NCBI RefSeq assembly: GCF_021789175.1
Contig: NZ_CP084560.1
Coordinates: 3,658,001 to 3,722,000, forward strand
Direction: 5' to 3'
DNA: 64,000 nt
Origin: Arthrobacter sp. FW306-2-2C-D06B
GTDB lineage: Bacteria; Actinomycetota; Actinomycetes; Actinomycetales; Micrococcaceae
Positions 26,820 through 36,153 of this stretch are shown here, piece by piece. How positions within the stretch are numbered: position 1 is the stretch's first letter; every line of letters begins with the position of its first letter. Below the pieces are notes generated by a model. That model made no database searches. It saw only the letters and a program-made list of their open reading frames with translations, and was not told the DNA's origin. The translations under genes and the position numbers were made by a program.

Positions 26820-27950
26820 TTACTTCCCAACGGAAGATGTTCCAAACACTTCGGGTGCCCAGCTTCCAAGTTCACGGCGGAAGCGCGCTTCGCTGAAATC
26901 CTCGGCCCTTTGGAGAGAGTCACTGGTGCGACATTTCGCGGCCAACCTGAGTGCCTCGTCAATCTCTGAATTTGATGAAAAACTCGTGAGGGCTCCAGTA
27001 ACACCGTGAACAACGCTTTCTGAGGCGCCACCTCTCCGATTCGCGATCACGGGCGCACCCGCCGCCATGGCTTCCACCGGGATAATCCCAAAATCTTCTA
27101 CGGGCGGAAAAACGTAGACAGAACAACTTTGAAAAAGACTATAAAGTAGCCGGTCCGAAACGCTTCCGACGAAGTAGCATTCAATCTTCTCCTCGTTCGC
27201 TATAGTCTTTAGTCTGGGGAGATCGGGCCCGTCACCGACTATCACAACCGGCAATTGGGCTCGTTTCCCGACTCGAATGACATGATCAAGCATTTTGTAC
27301 ATCACCAGCCTGGATGCGCCAAGAACGAACTCGTCAGGAAGGCCGTCGAAGACTTTCTCCTCGGCCACATTCAAATGATCCCGCCATCGCTCCACTGACT
27401 TGATTCGTTCAACGGAAACAGGCGGATAGATAACCGTCGATTCGCGCTCCCAGGTCGTTTCAATGCGACGACTCACGAACTGGCTGTTTGCCGCCACTTT
27501 TGTGAGTTCCTTCGCACGTGAGGCGTCAAGTCGCCTCAGCGGGACGGAGAGCATCCGCACGGGAAGGGAACGGCCTCTGCTATCTAACTCAGGTGCCCAG
27601 ATGTATCTTGCGGGAGTGTGCACGTAAGCAAATTTCATCGAGGTCTTCGAACCACCTGAAAGTCTGACGTGGTGCGCGAAGAGGTGAGTGCTTATCATCG
27701 CCCAGTCATAGGGTTCGGTGTCAACCTTGCGCCACACAAACGGCATGATCGGAAGTGCCGCAGCTTTATGGTTGCGAAACGGAGTTCGCGCGAGAATCGA
27801 TTCCGTAACGTGTCGTTCTCGAAAACGTTTGGGATCATCATTCCAAAGGCATAATATATCCGCCAACGGGAGGTAGTCAGCGAGTTTCGTTAGAACCTGC
27901 TCGGCACCCCCATGCTGTTCTATCCACTCGTGCACGATTAGTCCTGGCAT
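26820..27950 (-). CDS. Glycosyltransferase family 4 (WbaZ/mannosyltransferase-like)
   Basis: The 376-residue protein begins LIVHEWIEQHGGAEQVLTKL. FAYVHTPARYIWAPELDSRG, VAANSQFVSRRIETTW and VIYPPVSVERI follow, and the donor site is SVYVFPPVEDFGIIPVEAMA with AAGAPVIANRRGGASE. This pattern matches GT4 mannosyl/rhamnosyl transferases of O-antigen and EPS clusters. The start is uncertain: ATG 27950 follows GGTGGGGG closely, with ATG 27965 and 27974 as alternatives. It lies 4 bases upstream of the next transferase gene, so both share an mRNA. Confidence 0.87.
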   Translation of the reverse strand: MPGLIVHEWIEQHGGAEQVLTKLADYLPLADILCLWNDDPKRFRERHVTESILARTPFRNHKAAALPIMPFVWRKVDTEPYDWAMISTHLFAHHVRLSGGSKTSMKFAYVHTPARYIWAPELDSRGRSLPVRMLSVPLRRLDASRAKELTKVAANSQFVSRRIETTWERESTVIYPPVSVERIKSVERWRDHLNVAEEKVFDGLPDEFVLGASRLVMYKMLDHVIRVGKRAQLPVVIVGDGPDLPRLKTIANEEKIECYFVGSVSDRLLYSLFQSCSVYVFPPVEDFGIIPVEAMAAGAPVIANRRGGASESVVHGVTGALTSFSSNSEIDEALRLAAKCRTSDSLQRAEDFSEARFRRELGSWAPEVFGTSSVGK

Positions 27951-28026
27951 CTTCCCCCACCTCATCGGTACCATCTAGCAAACTACGCACGAACATTAGC
28001 CATCAAATAGACCTGACTAGCAGTCA

Positions 28027-29388
28027 TCATTCTGTCGCACCCGGCGACGTATGGATCTCTGCGGACTTGTAGTCCGCCATAATGCCGGCGGCTAGACCCA
28101 GAATTGCCGGCCAACGACTCGTTGTTGTTAGAAAGGGAGCTGACAGCGAGGATATGACAAAGATAGGCACGAAAAATGACCCCGCGGAAACAGCAGTTGG
28201 AACTAACGATTGGTCCATGCGGAACAGTCCGATAGAATCACGAGTCATTGAATAAAATAGAACGATCACAGCAAGAAGTCCAATAAGTCCGAATCGTAGC
28301 CAGTCAAGCAAGAGCTCATTGTGAACATATAGCGATCCGGATTGAACAAAAAATCCAGTTAATTGTTGACTCTGCGGTCCATATCCGTTTGGCTGCTCTA
28401 GCGCATATTGCAGTCCGATCGCAATATCATCTAAATGGCCCGTGGTTGAAACGTCCTCACCGACACCATTCAACGTCGAGTAGCTGACAAGCAAACGGTC
28501 CGCAAAAGTCGACAGGAGGCTCGGAAATGCGATAAGCCCGAGAAGGATAAAACATCCACCCCACACCACCACCCGTTTCACCATGACGTGGTATTGCTTA
28601 TTTACGAAGATCATTAGAACCAAAATGACAATTAAGCTAATTATCACCGATCGGCGAAATGAAACGAGAAGGACAACAGCCGCGCAGGCGGCAATAGCTA
28701 CGCGTCCTTTGGTTAGGCGTTCAGATCGCAAAATAGCCAGCAGGACGGCGGCGGCGGCGGCGGCGGTGGCCGTGTCATAGTAAACAAGCCGTCCCCCCGC
28801 GGCCGCCGCTAGCGCGGAAGGTAGTCCAGTCGCCGCAAGGATAACTACGGCCACCCCGCCCGCGATCGCAGTCGATCGCAAGGCTTTCACGTCGGAACTG
28901 TAGGAAGCCCCTACAATCCACGCGAGCATAAAAATAATAAATGGACGGGAAACTTGCCCTAGGGCGGACGTGATATCCATGCCCGTCGCTAGCCCTGACA
29001 CCGCTACGCCGAATGCCAAAAGGAGGGCGAGAAAGAACGTCAATTGAAATTTCTTTATTCTAATCAACGCTTTTCCGCGTTTTAAGATGGCAACGAATGC
29101 CGCCGCGGCAACCAAAATTCCGATAATAGGAATCTTAGCAAGGAGCGAAAAATAGAACTCAGAACCAAAAACGGTCATCCCGGAAAATCCGGTGGCCGGC
29201 TTGATTTCTTGGGTAATCAAAAGAATGAGAACAAGAACGATCGTTGGCTGCCAAATAAGTAAGGCCGTTCCTGCTAGCGCGAGCAACACAACTCTGCCTG
29301 TGTCCGTAGCACCCAAGGCGCCACAAAGGCCCACCCCAACCACCATGGCAACGGCGAACGAAGCGGTCCTAACGTTCGCTGTCTTCAA
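28027..29388 (-). CDS. O-antigen ligase/polymerase-like membrane protein (Wzy candidate)
   Basis: About 453 residues with 11-13 hydrophobic spans and a large external loop near the C-terminus. That loop (HLDDIAIGLQYALEQPNGYG followed by SLYVHNELLLDWLRFG) carries the H-N-x-L-L motif region of Wzy_C/O-antigen ligase proteins. It would join repeat units outside the membrane. TTG 29388 is preceded by GGAAGAA and begins just before the first span; the frame is open further upstream to 29490. Several A/T-rich stretches (28900-29100) set it apart from neighbouring genes. Confidence 0.8.
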   Translation of the reverse strand: MKTANVRTASFAVAMVVGVGLCGALGATDTGRVVLLALAGTALLIWQPTIVLVLILLITQEIKPATGFSGMTVFGSEFYFSLLAKIPIIGILVAAAAFVAILKRGKALIRIKKFQLTFFLALLLAFGVAVSGLATGMDITSALGQVSRPFIIFMLAWIVGASYSSDVKALRSTAIAGGVAVVILAATGLPSALAAAAGGRLVYYDTATAAAAAAVLLAILRSERLTKGRVAIAACAAVVLLVSFRRSVIISLIVILVLMIFVNKQYHVMVKRVVVWGGCFILLGLIAFPSLLSTFADRLLVSYSTLNGVGEDVSTTGHLDDIAIGLQYALEQPNGYGPQSQQLTGFFVQSGSLYVHNELLLDWLRFGLIGLLAVIVLFYSMTRDSIGLFRMDQSLVPTAVSAGSFFVPIFVISSLSAPFLTTTSRWPAILGLAAGIMADYKSAEIHTSPGATE

Positions 29389-29751
29389 GATTCTTCCGCT
29401 CTTCCGTCGTATACATTTCCGCCCCCAAACAACAACGAACGTGTAGTGCAATGTTGCGTTTCGGCTCGATTGACCCAGGGCTCGGCCCAACGCTACTGCT
29501 TATGGTAGCGGTTGGCTGCCTTTGGGCGCCCTTGGCCCTCGACAGAGCAGTCCAGATGGATCACCAGCTCGGAAGTGTTTCTTAGGTGAGCTATGGTCAC
29601 GCCCACAGCCAACAGGTATCAATCCCGGAAGCCTTGAGTCCTTTCATTACGCTGTGGCGCACTCGAAACATAATGGATGACCCGCTTGCGCCCTGTATTG
29701 TGGCGTCGGGGGCCTCCCAACGAAGAATATCTAGGCCATGGGGGATGACTA

Positions 29752-31188
29752 TTGGGGACTGATTCGGGTTGGAGGGTACGCACTTCGCGGACCCTGCGAA
29801 TAGTGGACGCCCTTGTTATTTTGTGGGCGGTAAGTGGCGCATACATCATCCGGTTCGGGTTCGACTCGGGCTTCACGGTTTCCGGACAGGATTCCAGCTA
29901 TGTTTGGCTGTCGATCTTCCTTGCGGTTACTTGGTGGCTCATGCTTGAAGCCTGGAGCACCCGTCTTAGCCGGATCCTGGGCTCAGGGCCTGACGAGTAC
30001 AAGCGAGTTGCGGCAGCGTCCCTTTGGCTGTTCGGATTTGTAGCTATCTTCTCCTACGTCTTTCGCATGGATACAGCACGAGGCTACGTAGGAATCGCCC
30101 TCCCGGCAGGCCTTATCGGGCTGCTCTTGGCTCGCTGGCTCCTACGCCAGCACCTGAGCGTCCACAGACAGCGAGGGCGGCGGATGTCCCGGCTCATTTT
30201 GCTTGGTGGTCCCAGCGCGATCGCTCATCTGGCGGCGACCTTGGTCCGGGAAAAACACGCCGGCTACATGCCCGTTGCCGCCTACACCCCGGGGGATTCA
30301 TCCTACTCGAACGAACTCACCAGCGTTGGACTTCCCGTGCTTGGCCATGAACCGGAAACGCAGGCTATTCTTGAGGCGATCGAGCGATGCCAGGCCGATG
30401 CAGTGGCGATCTCAGCCGGAGTCCAACTGCACCCGCGGACCCTCCGCCAGCTCGGGTGGGAATTGGCCGAAAGGAACGTAGGGCTCATTTTGGCCCCAGC
30501 GCTCACGGATGTCGCGGGACCACGTATCCACACCCAACAGGTCGCAGGACTCCCCCTCATTCACGTCACGACTCCAACTCTCGAAGCCGGTCAGCGCGTC
30601 GCCAAACGACTGTTCGACGTTGCAGTATCGGCTTGCCTAATTGTCTTGTTTTCCCCGCTTTTGGCTGTGCTCGCCCTCATGGTGAAGCTCGACAGTCCTG
30701 GTCCCATCCTCTTCCGTCAAGAACGCGTGGGGTTTGAGGGTGCCCCCTTCAGGATGCTCAAGTTCCGCTCTATGGTGTTAGACGCAGAGGCGAGGCTCGC
30801 TGAGCTGGCCCACCAGAACGAAGGGAACGGTCTGCTCTTCAAGCTCCGGGACGATCCACGTCTAACTCGCACGGGAGGCTTCCTTCGCAGGTACAGCCTG
30901 GATGAGCTTCCGCAGCTGTTCAATGTTCTGTCTGGCTCCATGAGTCTGGTGGGTCCACGCCCGCCATTGCCGAAGGAAGTAGCGGCGTATGAACAAGATG
31001 TGCGACGACGACTTCTGGTCAAACCAGGAGTTACGGGGCTCTGGCAAGTCAGCGGAAGATCGAATCTTTCCTGGCAAGACTCCATCCGTCTGGACCTCTA
31101 CTACGTGGAAAACTGGTCTCTGGCCGGTGACCTGATTATTTTGCTCCGCACCGCCAGAGCTGTCATCACTGGACATGGAGCCTACTAA
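29752..31188 (+). CDS. Initiating sugar transferase (polyprenyl glycosylphosphotransferase)
   Basis: This 478-residue protein has four or five N-terminal spans, a CoA-binding-like middle domain and a WbaP/PssY-type catalytic C-terminus. Visible motifs are KRLFDVAVSACLIVLFSPLL, ILFRQERVGFEGAPFRMLKF, LFKLRDDPRLTRTGGFLRRY, SLDELPQLFNVL (catalytic Asp-Glu), SGSMSLVGPRPPLP and KPGVTGLWQVSGRSNLSWQD. It transfers a sugar-1-phosphate to undecaprenyl phosphate, the first step of the repeat unit. It starts at TTG 29752 behind GGGGGAT, divergent from the polymerase gene. The 260 bases between them should hold both promoters. Confidence 0.92.
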   Translation: MGTDSGWRVRTSRTLRIVDALVILWAVSGAYIIRFGFDSGFTVSGQDSSYVWLSIFLAVTWWLMLEAWSTRLSRILGSGPDEYKRVAAASLWLFGFVAIFSYVFRMDTARGYVGIALPAGLIGLLLARWLLRQHLSVHRQRGRRMSRLILLGGPSAIAHLAATLVREKHAGYMPVAAYTPGDSSYSNELTSVGLPVLGHEPETQAILEAIERCQADAVAISAGVQLHPRTLRQLGWELAERNVGLILAPALTDVAGPRIHTQQVAGLPLIHVTTPTLEAGQRVAKRLFDVAVSACLIVLFSPLLAVLALMVKLDSPGPILFRQERVGFEGAPFRMLKFRSMVLDAEARLAELAHQNEGNGLLFKLRDDPRLTRTGGFLRRYSLDELPQLFNVLSGSMSLVGPRPPLPKEVAAYEQDVRRRLLVKPGVTGLWQVSGRSNLSWQDSIRLDLYYVENWSLAGDLIILLRTARAVITGHGAY

Positions 31189-31230
31189 CACCGCTGACGC
31201 ACGAACGACCCTCTGGGGGAAGGCAACACA

Positions 31231-32544
31231 ATGCGAATTTCAGTCATCGGCTGCGGCTATCTCGGCGCTGTCCACGCTGCCTGCATGGCCCAGCTCGGCC
31301 ACGAGGTCGTTGGCATCGACGTGGACGAGCTGAAGATCAGCACGCTCTCCGCTGCCCGTGCCCCATTCTTCGAACCAGACTTGGACGAGCTCCTGAGGGA
31401 CGTCCAGGAGACCGGTCGACTGGCATTTACAACTGACATGTCAGCAGCGGCTGGTAGCAACGTCCATTTCATTTGCGTCGGAACGCCCCAAAAGAAGGGT
31501 GAAAACGGTGCAGACCTCCGCTACGTTGATGCCGCTGTGGACGCGTTGCTGCCGCACGTCCGGCCAGGCGATATTGTGGTTGGAAAGTCCACAGTCCCGG
31601 TAGGGACCGCTTCCCGACTGGCTGACGTCCTGCTCGAAAAAGAACCCACCGCCCATCTCGTGTGGAATCCCGAGTTCCTTCGCGAAGGTCATGCCGTCAA
31701 AGACACTCTTTCCCCGGACCGCTTGGTGTACGGCGTGGCGGATGGTTCAGAAGATCACGCCGCCGTCTCCGTGTTGGACGAGGTCTATGCATCTCCCCTT
31801 TCCGGGGGAACCCCTCGATTGGTCACCGACCACCCGACCGCGGAACTTGTCAAAGCCGCCGCCAACTCCTTCCTCGCCACCAAAATCTCCTTCATCAATG
31901 CCATGGCTGAGGTCTGCGAAGCAGCTGGGGCTGACGTCACCCGACTGGCCGACGCAATCGGACTTGATGACAGGATCGGGCGAAAGTTTCTCAACGCCGG
32001 CATTGGTTTTGGTGGAGGCTGCCTGCCTAAGGACATCAGAGCCTTTATGGCCAGGGCTGGCGAGCTCGGAGCCGACCAAGCTTTGACCTTCCTGCGGGAA
32101 GTGGATTCCATCAACATGCGCCGACGTACGCGGGTTGTAGAGCTAACCCGCGAACTTTGCGGTGGAAGCCTCTTGGGCCAGCGCATCACGGTGCTCGGTG
32201 CTGCCTTCAAACCGGAAAGCGACGATGTCCGGGACTCACCGGCGCTCAGCATCGCTGCGCAGCTCCAACTCCAAGGAGCCGTAGTGACAGTCACAGATCC
32301 GAAAGCACTTGAGAACGCGGCGAAACGCTTTCCTGAACTGCAGTACGAGCCCGATCTGGAAACAGCGATGGCAGGTGCCGATACACTTCTCCTGCTCACC
32401 GAATGGCAGCAATACAAGGAGCTCGACCCATTTGAAGTGAGCAGCGGCGTTGCCGGTCTCCGGATCCTGGACGGACGAAACGTACTGGACGCTGCAAAAT
32501 GGCGTGCTGCCGGCTGGCAGTACCGAGGACTCGGAAGGCCCTAG
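31231..32544 (+). CDS. ugd: UDP-glucose 6-dehydrogenase
   Basis: The 437-residue enzyme has an N-terminal NAD site (ISVIGCGYLGAVHAACMA), the substrate loop FICVGTPQKKGENGADLRYV, the GKSTVPVGT motif and the catalytic cysteine C264 in IGFGGGCLPKD. A C-terminal UDP-binding domain with LGAAFKPESDDVRDSPAL completes it. It oxidises UDP-glucose to UDP-glucuronate using 2 NAD+. With GalU nearby it would supply glucuronate for the exopolysaccharide. It starts at ATG 31231 behind GGGGGAAGG and is followed 2 bases after its stop by the DUF4012 gene. Confidence 0.95.
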   Translation: MRISVIGCGYLGAVHAACMAQLGHEVVGIDVDELKISTLSAARAPFFEPDLDELLRDVQETGRLAFTTDMSAAAGSNVHFICVGTPQKKGENGADLRYVDAAVDALLPHVRPGDIVVGKSTVPVGTASRLADVLLEKEPTAHLVWNPEFLREGHAVKDTLSPDRLVYGVADGSEDHAAVSVLDEVYASPLSGGTPRLVTDHPTAELVKAAANSFLATKISFINAMAEVCEAAGADVTRLADAIGLDDRIGRKFLNAGIGFGGGCLPKDIRAFMARAGELGADQALTFLREVDSINMRRRTRVVELTRELCGGSLLGQRITVLGAAFKPESDDVRDSPALSIAAQLQLQGAVVTVTDPKALENAAKRFPELQYEPDLETAMAGADTLLLLTEWQQYKELDPFEVSSGVAGLRILDGRNVLDAAKWRAAGWQYRGLGRP

Positions 32545-32546
32545 GC

Positions 32547-34433
32547 GTGACCGAAAACGAACCATCCGAAACCATCCCGGACGAACCTGAGCTACGTCGG
32601 GGCACGGGGAAACCGCCGCTAGGCCATCGCCGTCGTCGCCTTTTGACAGTAGGAATTTGCTTTGCAGCCTGCCTGGTGGTTGCCGGGGCCGTCACTTTGT
32701 GGCTCAGCACGAAGGCCTCCATCATCAAGGCAGAGCTTGAGGCGTCCGCCCAACTCGTGCCCAGACTCAAGGCGAACATGCTTCAAAACCGGCCCTCCGA
32801 AGCATCGTCGGCAGTTGATCAGTTGCGGCGGCATACTGCAGCCGCACGCGACGCCGCCTCTGATCCGCTCTGGACGTTGGCCTCGGCGATCCCGTGGCTC
32901 GGCGCGAACTTCTCTGCCACTGCCGAAATAGCCCGCTCAGCTGACGACGTCGCAAATTTGGGGGTCGCCCCCTTGGTTAGCGTCTACGACTCTGTGAACT
33001 GGGACAAACTTATGCCAAGCAGCAGCGGCACAGACCTTGACCCGATCCGCAAAGCAGCGCCAGCGATAGCATCAGCTGCGCACGCTGTCCGCATTTCGGG
33101 CGAGCGGCTGAACGGGATCGACGCCAACAGCTTGCTCCCCCAAATCGCCGGACCCCTGACACAGGCCAAGCAGCAATTGAGCTCCGTAGTAGATGAGCTG
33201 GCCACGGCGTCCGATGCTGCAAGCTTGGCCCCAGCCATGTTGGGCTCCGACAAGCCGCGACACTACCTGCTGCTTGTCCAGAACAATGCGGAGGCGCGGG
33301 CCACCGGCGGCATCCCCGGAGCTCTGGTGGTACTCACAACGGACAAAGGCAAAATCAGCCTTTCCGCGGAGAGCAGCGCGAGCGAGCTGGGAGTGTTCGA
33401 TCCCCCGGTATCCGTGGATCCCGAGCAGGAGCGCATCTATTCCGACCGAATTGGGATATTTATGCAGGACGTCAACTTCACTCCCGACTTCCCCACGTCT
33501 GCGGCCATAGCGCTAAAAATGTGGGAGCAAAAAAAGGGAGAGCAGCTTGACGGTGCGATTTCGATCGACCCGGTAGCGCTCGGCTACATACTTGACGCCA
33601 CAGGACCCGTCAGCCTCCAGGATCCGCAAATGCTTGTGCTTACTAAGGGCAAGCTGCCAACCCAGCTCTCGGGCAATAACGTGGTGAAAACGCTGCTGTC
33701 CGACGTCTACGCTCAGATCAAGGATCCGAAAGCCCAGGACGCTTACTTTGCAATGGTGGCCAAGGAAATCTTCGGTGCCCTATCTTCGGGCAAAGGCGAG
33801 GCGAAGAGCCTGCTTGCCGGAGTTGGGAAAGGGGTAGACGAGCACAGGGTCCTGCTCTGGTCAGCAGACACGACAGAACAAGCCGTTCTCGGGAAGTACA
33901 CCCTCAGCGGCTCCATTTCCGGCCCTAGCGTGCCGGCGTCCCAATTCGGCGCTTACTTCAATGACGGCACAGGCGCCAAAATGGATTACTACGTGAAACG
34001 TACCGTCCAGCTCATCCAGCAATGCACGGGTACCGATGGTTATGGGACGGTCAAAGTGCGGATCACCAGCACCAATACTGCGCCCGCTGATGCGGCGACG
34101 TCATTGCCTGCGTACGTAACCGGAGGTGGGATTTTTGGTATTCCGCCCGGTACGGCCCAAAGCAACGTGATTGCCTACGGCCCTGCCCAAGCCCACGTTG
34201 AAACCGCGACGCAAGATGGGAATCAAGTCCCGTTCGGTGCGCAACTCCACGACGACCGGCCTGTGGGCACTCTCTCCGTCCGGCTTGCCCCAGGACAGAG
34301 CAGCACTGTGGAATTCACTTTCGGGAAAATCGTCCAGCATAGCCAGCCTGAAGTGGTGGTAACACCAACTGTCCAATCCCTGGACCAGGTGGTACTCCCG
34401 ACTCAATCGGCAAGCTGTGAAGCCACAGGATAG
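32547..34433 (+). CDS. DUF4012 membrane protein
   Basis: This 628-residue protein has a basic cytoplasmic N-terminus and one membrane span (LLTVGICFAACLVVAGAVTL, about 32-51), placing most of it outside. The DUF4012 core contains HYLLLVQNNAEARATGGIPG and VNFTPDFPTSAAIALKMWEQ with DGAISIDPVALGYILDATGP, the hallmark of this family. The role is not established; the family occurs beside actinobacterial polysaccharide and LCP genes and has been compared with LCP-like proteins. GTG 32547, 2 bases after the ugd stop and behind GGAAGG, is preferred to a frame start inside ugd. Confidence 0.88.
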   Translation: MTENEPSETIPDEPELRRGTGKPPLGHRRRRLLTVGICFAACLVVAGAVTLWLSTKASIIKAELEASAQLVPRLKANMLQNRPSEASSAVDQLRRHTAAARDAASDPLWTLASAIPWLGANFSATAEIARSADDVANLGVAPLVSVYDSVNWDKLMPSSSGTDLDPIRKAAPAIASAAHAVRISGERLNGIDANSLLPQIAGPLTQAKQQLSSVVDELATASDAASLAPAMLGSDKPRHYLLLVQNNAEARATGGIPGALVVLTTDKGKISLSAESSASELGVFDPPVSVDPEQERIYSDRIGIFMQDVNFTPDFPTSAAIALKMWEQKKGEQLDGAISIDPVALGYILDATGPVSLQDPQMLVLTKGKLPTQLSGNNVVKTLLSDVYAQIKDPKAQDAYFAMVAKEIFGALSSGKGEAKSLLAGVGKGVDEHRVLLWSADTTEQAVLGKYTLSGSISGPSVPASQFGAYFNDGTGAKMDYYVKRTVQLIQQCTGTDGYGTVKVRITSTNTAPADAATSLPAYVTGGGIFGIPPGTAQSNVIAYGPAQAHVETATQDGNQVPFGAQLHDDRPVGTLSVRLAPGQSSTVEFTFGKIVQHSQPEVVVTPTVQSLDQVVLPTQSASCEATG

Positions 34434-34619
34434 ACGGCGTGTTAACCCTTTGTAACGAGTTTGGATTTACTTTGCAGTAAGTACCCTTAGGGTGGTAGCT
34501 TCTCTCTTGGGTAGGTCTCAGATTTCAGTTCACGTGTTCGTGGTGGATGAAATCACATCACAACAATGAATTACGCATCAGGTCTCAAGCACGTACCAAA
34601 GGTCTCAGGGGGACAAAAA

Positions 34620-35231
34620 TTGAAGAAGTCATTTGCAGCGCTCGCGCTTGCGGGCACCATCGCACTCGCCGCTTCGGCTCCGGCAATGGCCGTTGATTAC
34701 CCGGCACCGGTACCGGGCACCGTTTCCAGCGCAACCGTAACTGTAGGCGGAACCGTCGTATTCTCCGGCGGAGGCTTTACGCCCGGCGAAACCATCGTCA
34801 TCACAATTACCTTCACTGCTGCACCTCAGGGCGCTGCAGCACCCGGCACGAGCAATGGCATCGCCATGGCCGTACCGGGAGGCCTTCACTTGGCACCCAC
34901 CACGCTGACCGCTACTGCCAACGCCTCCGGCGCTTTCTCCACCGACGTCGCGCTGACCGCGGCAGGTACCTACCAGCTGACCGCAGAGGGCGCAACGTCC
35001 CACCACACCGTCACGTCAACTGTTGTGGCCGCTGGAGTCAGCGGCGCGGGGCTTGCAAACACCGGTGGGACCGGACTGGCCAACACCGGTGGTACTGGCT
35101 TGGCTAACACCGGCGTGGACTCCAGCCTGATCCTTTGGGGCTTGGTGGGCGCTGGCGCGCTCGCAGCCGGCACCGTCTCTGTGGTGGTGGCCCGCCGCCG
35201 CGCAAAGAACGAAACCGCAGCAACAGCCTAA
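34620..35231 (+). CDS. Secreted surface protein with three tandem LAXTG sortase motifs
   Basis: From TTG 34620, behind AGGGGG, the 203-residue protein has a signal peptide (MKKSFAALALAGTIALAASA, cleaved near AMA). An IPT/Ig-like beta region (about 25-135, with GGTVVFSGGGFTPGETIVIT) follows. The C-terminus then repeats LANTG three times at 8-residue steps before a membrane span (LILWGLVGAGALAAGTVSVV) and RRRAK. LAXTG is the motif preferred by class E sortases of actinobacteria. The protein would be covalently attached to the wall. A strong terminator follows. It may help display or hold the polysaccharide. Confidence 0.85.
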   Translation: MKKSFAALALAGTIALAASAPAMAVDYPAPVPGTVSSATVTVGGTVVFSGGGFTPGETIVITITFTAAPQGAAAPGTSNGIAMAVPGGLHLAPTTLTATANASGAFSTDVALTAAGTYQLTAEGATSHHTVTSTVVAAGVSGAGLANTGGTGLANTGGTGLANTGVDSSLILWGLVGAGALAAGTVSVVVARRRAKNETAATA

Positions 35232-35242
35232 ACGCTAAACAA

Positions 35243-35284
35243 AAGGAGGGGTTGTTTCCGGTGATCCGGAAACAACCCCTCCTT
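35243..35284 (+). terminator. Rho-independent terminator with a 19-bp perfect stem
   Basis: AAGGAGGGGTTGTTTCCGG (35243-35261) and its exact complement (35266-35284) enclose the loop TGAT, followed by GTTT. It ends the transcript of the surface-protein gene and probably of the operon from 29752. Confidence 0.9.
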
Positions 35285-35304
35285 GTTTGCGCATACGGTA
35301 ATTT

Positions 35305-35478
35305 ATGAACATGGGGAGACATTGGCGACGCCGCAAGAGGCTGAGCTTCAGGGTGGAGTTGCCAGGCATTCCACGAATTCCAGCGATTCCGAGTCATGCC
35401 TGGCCCGTCATTTTTCTGATCCTGCTGGCCGTGGTTTCCTTCGGCGTGGCTGCGTTCGCCCTCCTACGGCACTCGTGA
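35305..35478 (+). CDS. Small single-span membrane protein (57 residues)
   Basis: From ATG 35305 the frame has a very basic N-terminus (MNMGRHWRRRKRLSFRV), a proline-isoleucine repeat (PGIPRIPAIP), one hydrophobic helix (VIFLILLAVVSFGVAAFALL) and stops at TGA 35476-35478. The ribosome site is weak. It lies between the strong terminator and the phosphatase gene, in otherwise empty sequence. The clean positive-inside helix supports a real gene, but no family is recognised. Confidence 0.45.
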   Translation: MNMGRHWRRRKRLSFRVELPGIPRIPAIPSHAWPVIFLILLAVVSFGVAAFALLRHS

Positions 35479-35550
35479 TTATGACTCCCGTGTTAACTTG
35501 TAAAACACAGGTGTCACGCGCACCCGCCAGCTAGTGAAAGAGCTATACCT

Positions 35551-36153
35551 TTGGAATCGCCCCACCCCGTTCGGATACTGACCGTTTGCACCGGCAACAT
35601 CTGCCGCTCCCCCGTAGCCGAACGTTTGCTCCAGGCAGGCCTGGACCAGGTTCTCCCCGGCGGCTTCGAAGTCCGCAGTGCCGGCACCCGCGCCATGGTG
35701 GGCAGCCCCATTCAACCGCTATCTGCTGACATCATCCGCACGTACGGCGGAACACCCGAAAACTTTGCCGCGCGCCAGCTCACCTCAAAGATCCTGAGGG
35801 AAGCGGACCTGGTGCTCACCATGGCGTCCCACCATCGCGGGGAAGTTCTCCAGCTGGATGCCTCCCTGCTCAAACGGACGTTCACCATCCGCGAGTTCGC
35901 GCGGATGGTGACGGCCCTTGAGGAACGAGGCGACGCGCCGCCGTCGGGCTCTGACTACACCCAACTATGGCGAGAACTGCCGGCGCGGGCATCGTCTGTG
36001 CGCCACCTCGTCCTGGCGGCAAATTCTTCGGACAACGACGTCGCGGACCCCTACAAACAGGGCGCCGAGGCGTACCTGCGGATGGAAGACGAGCTGGCTC
36101 CGGCCATCCTCAGGATCCTTCGCTACGCGCGGCTAAGCATGCAGCCGTCCTAA
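35551..36153 (+). CDS. Low-molecular-weight protein-tyrosine phosphatase
   Basis: The 200-residue protein has the P-loop VCTGNICRS with nucleophile C13 and R19, and the general-acid loop ADPYKQG with D166. It dephosphorylates phosphotyrosine in the cytoplasm. In EPS systems this enzyme reverses BY-kinase autophosphorylation; the kinase at 18199 is the likely partner. It is slightly longer than the usual 150-160 residues because of an insert around 115-150. It starts at TTG 35551 and is convergent with galU, the stops overlapping by 4 bases. Confidence 0.92.
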   Translation: MESPHPVRILTVCTGNICRSPVAERLLQAGLDQVLPGGFEVRSAGTRAMVGSPIQPLSADIIRTYGGTPENFAARQLTSKILREADLVLTMASHHRGEVLQLDASLLKRTFTIREFARMVTALEERGDAPPSGSDYTQLWRELPARASSVRHLVLAANSSDNDVADPYKQGAEAYLRMEDELAPAILRILRYARLSMQPS

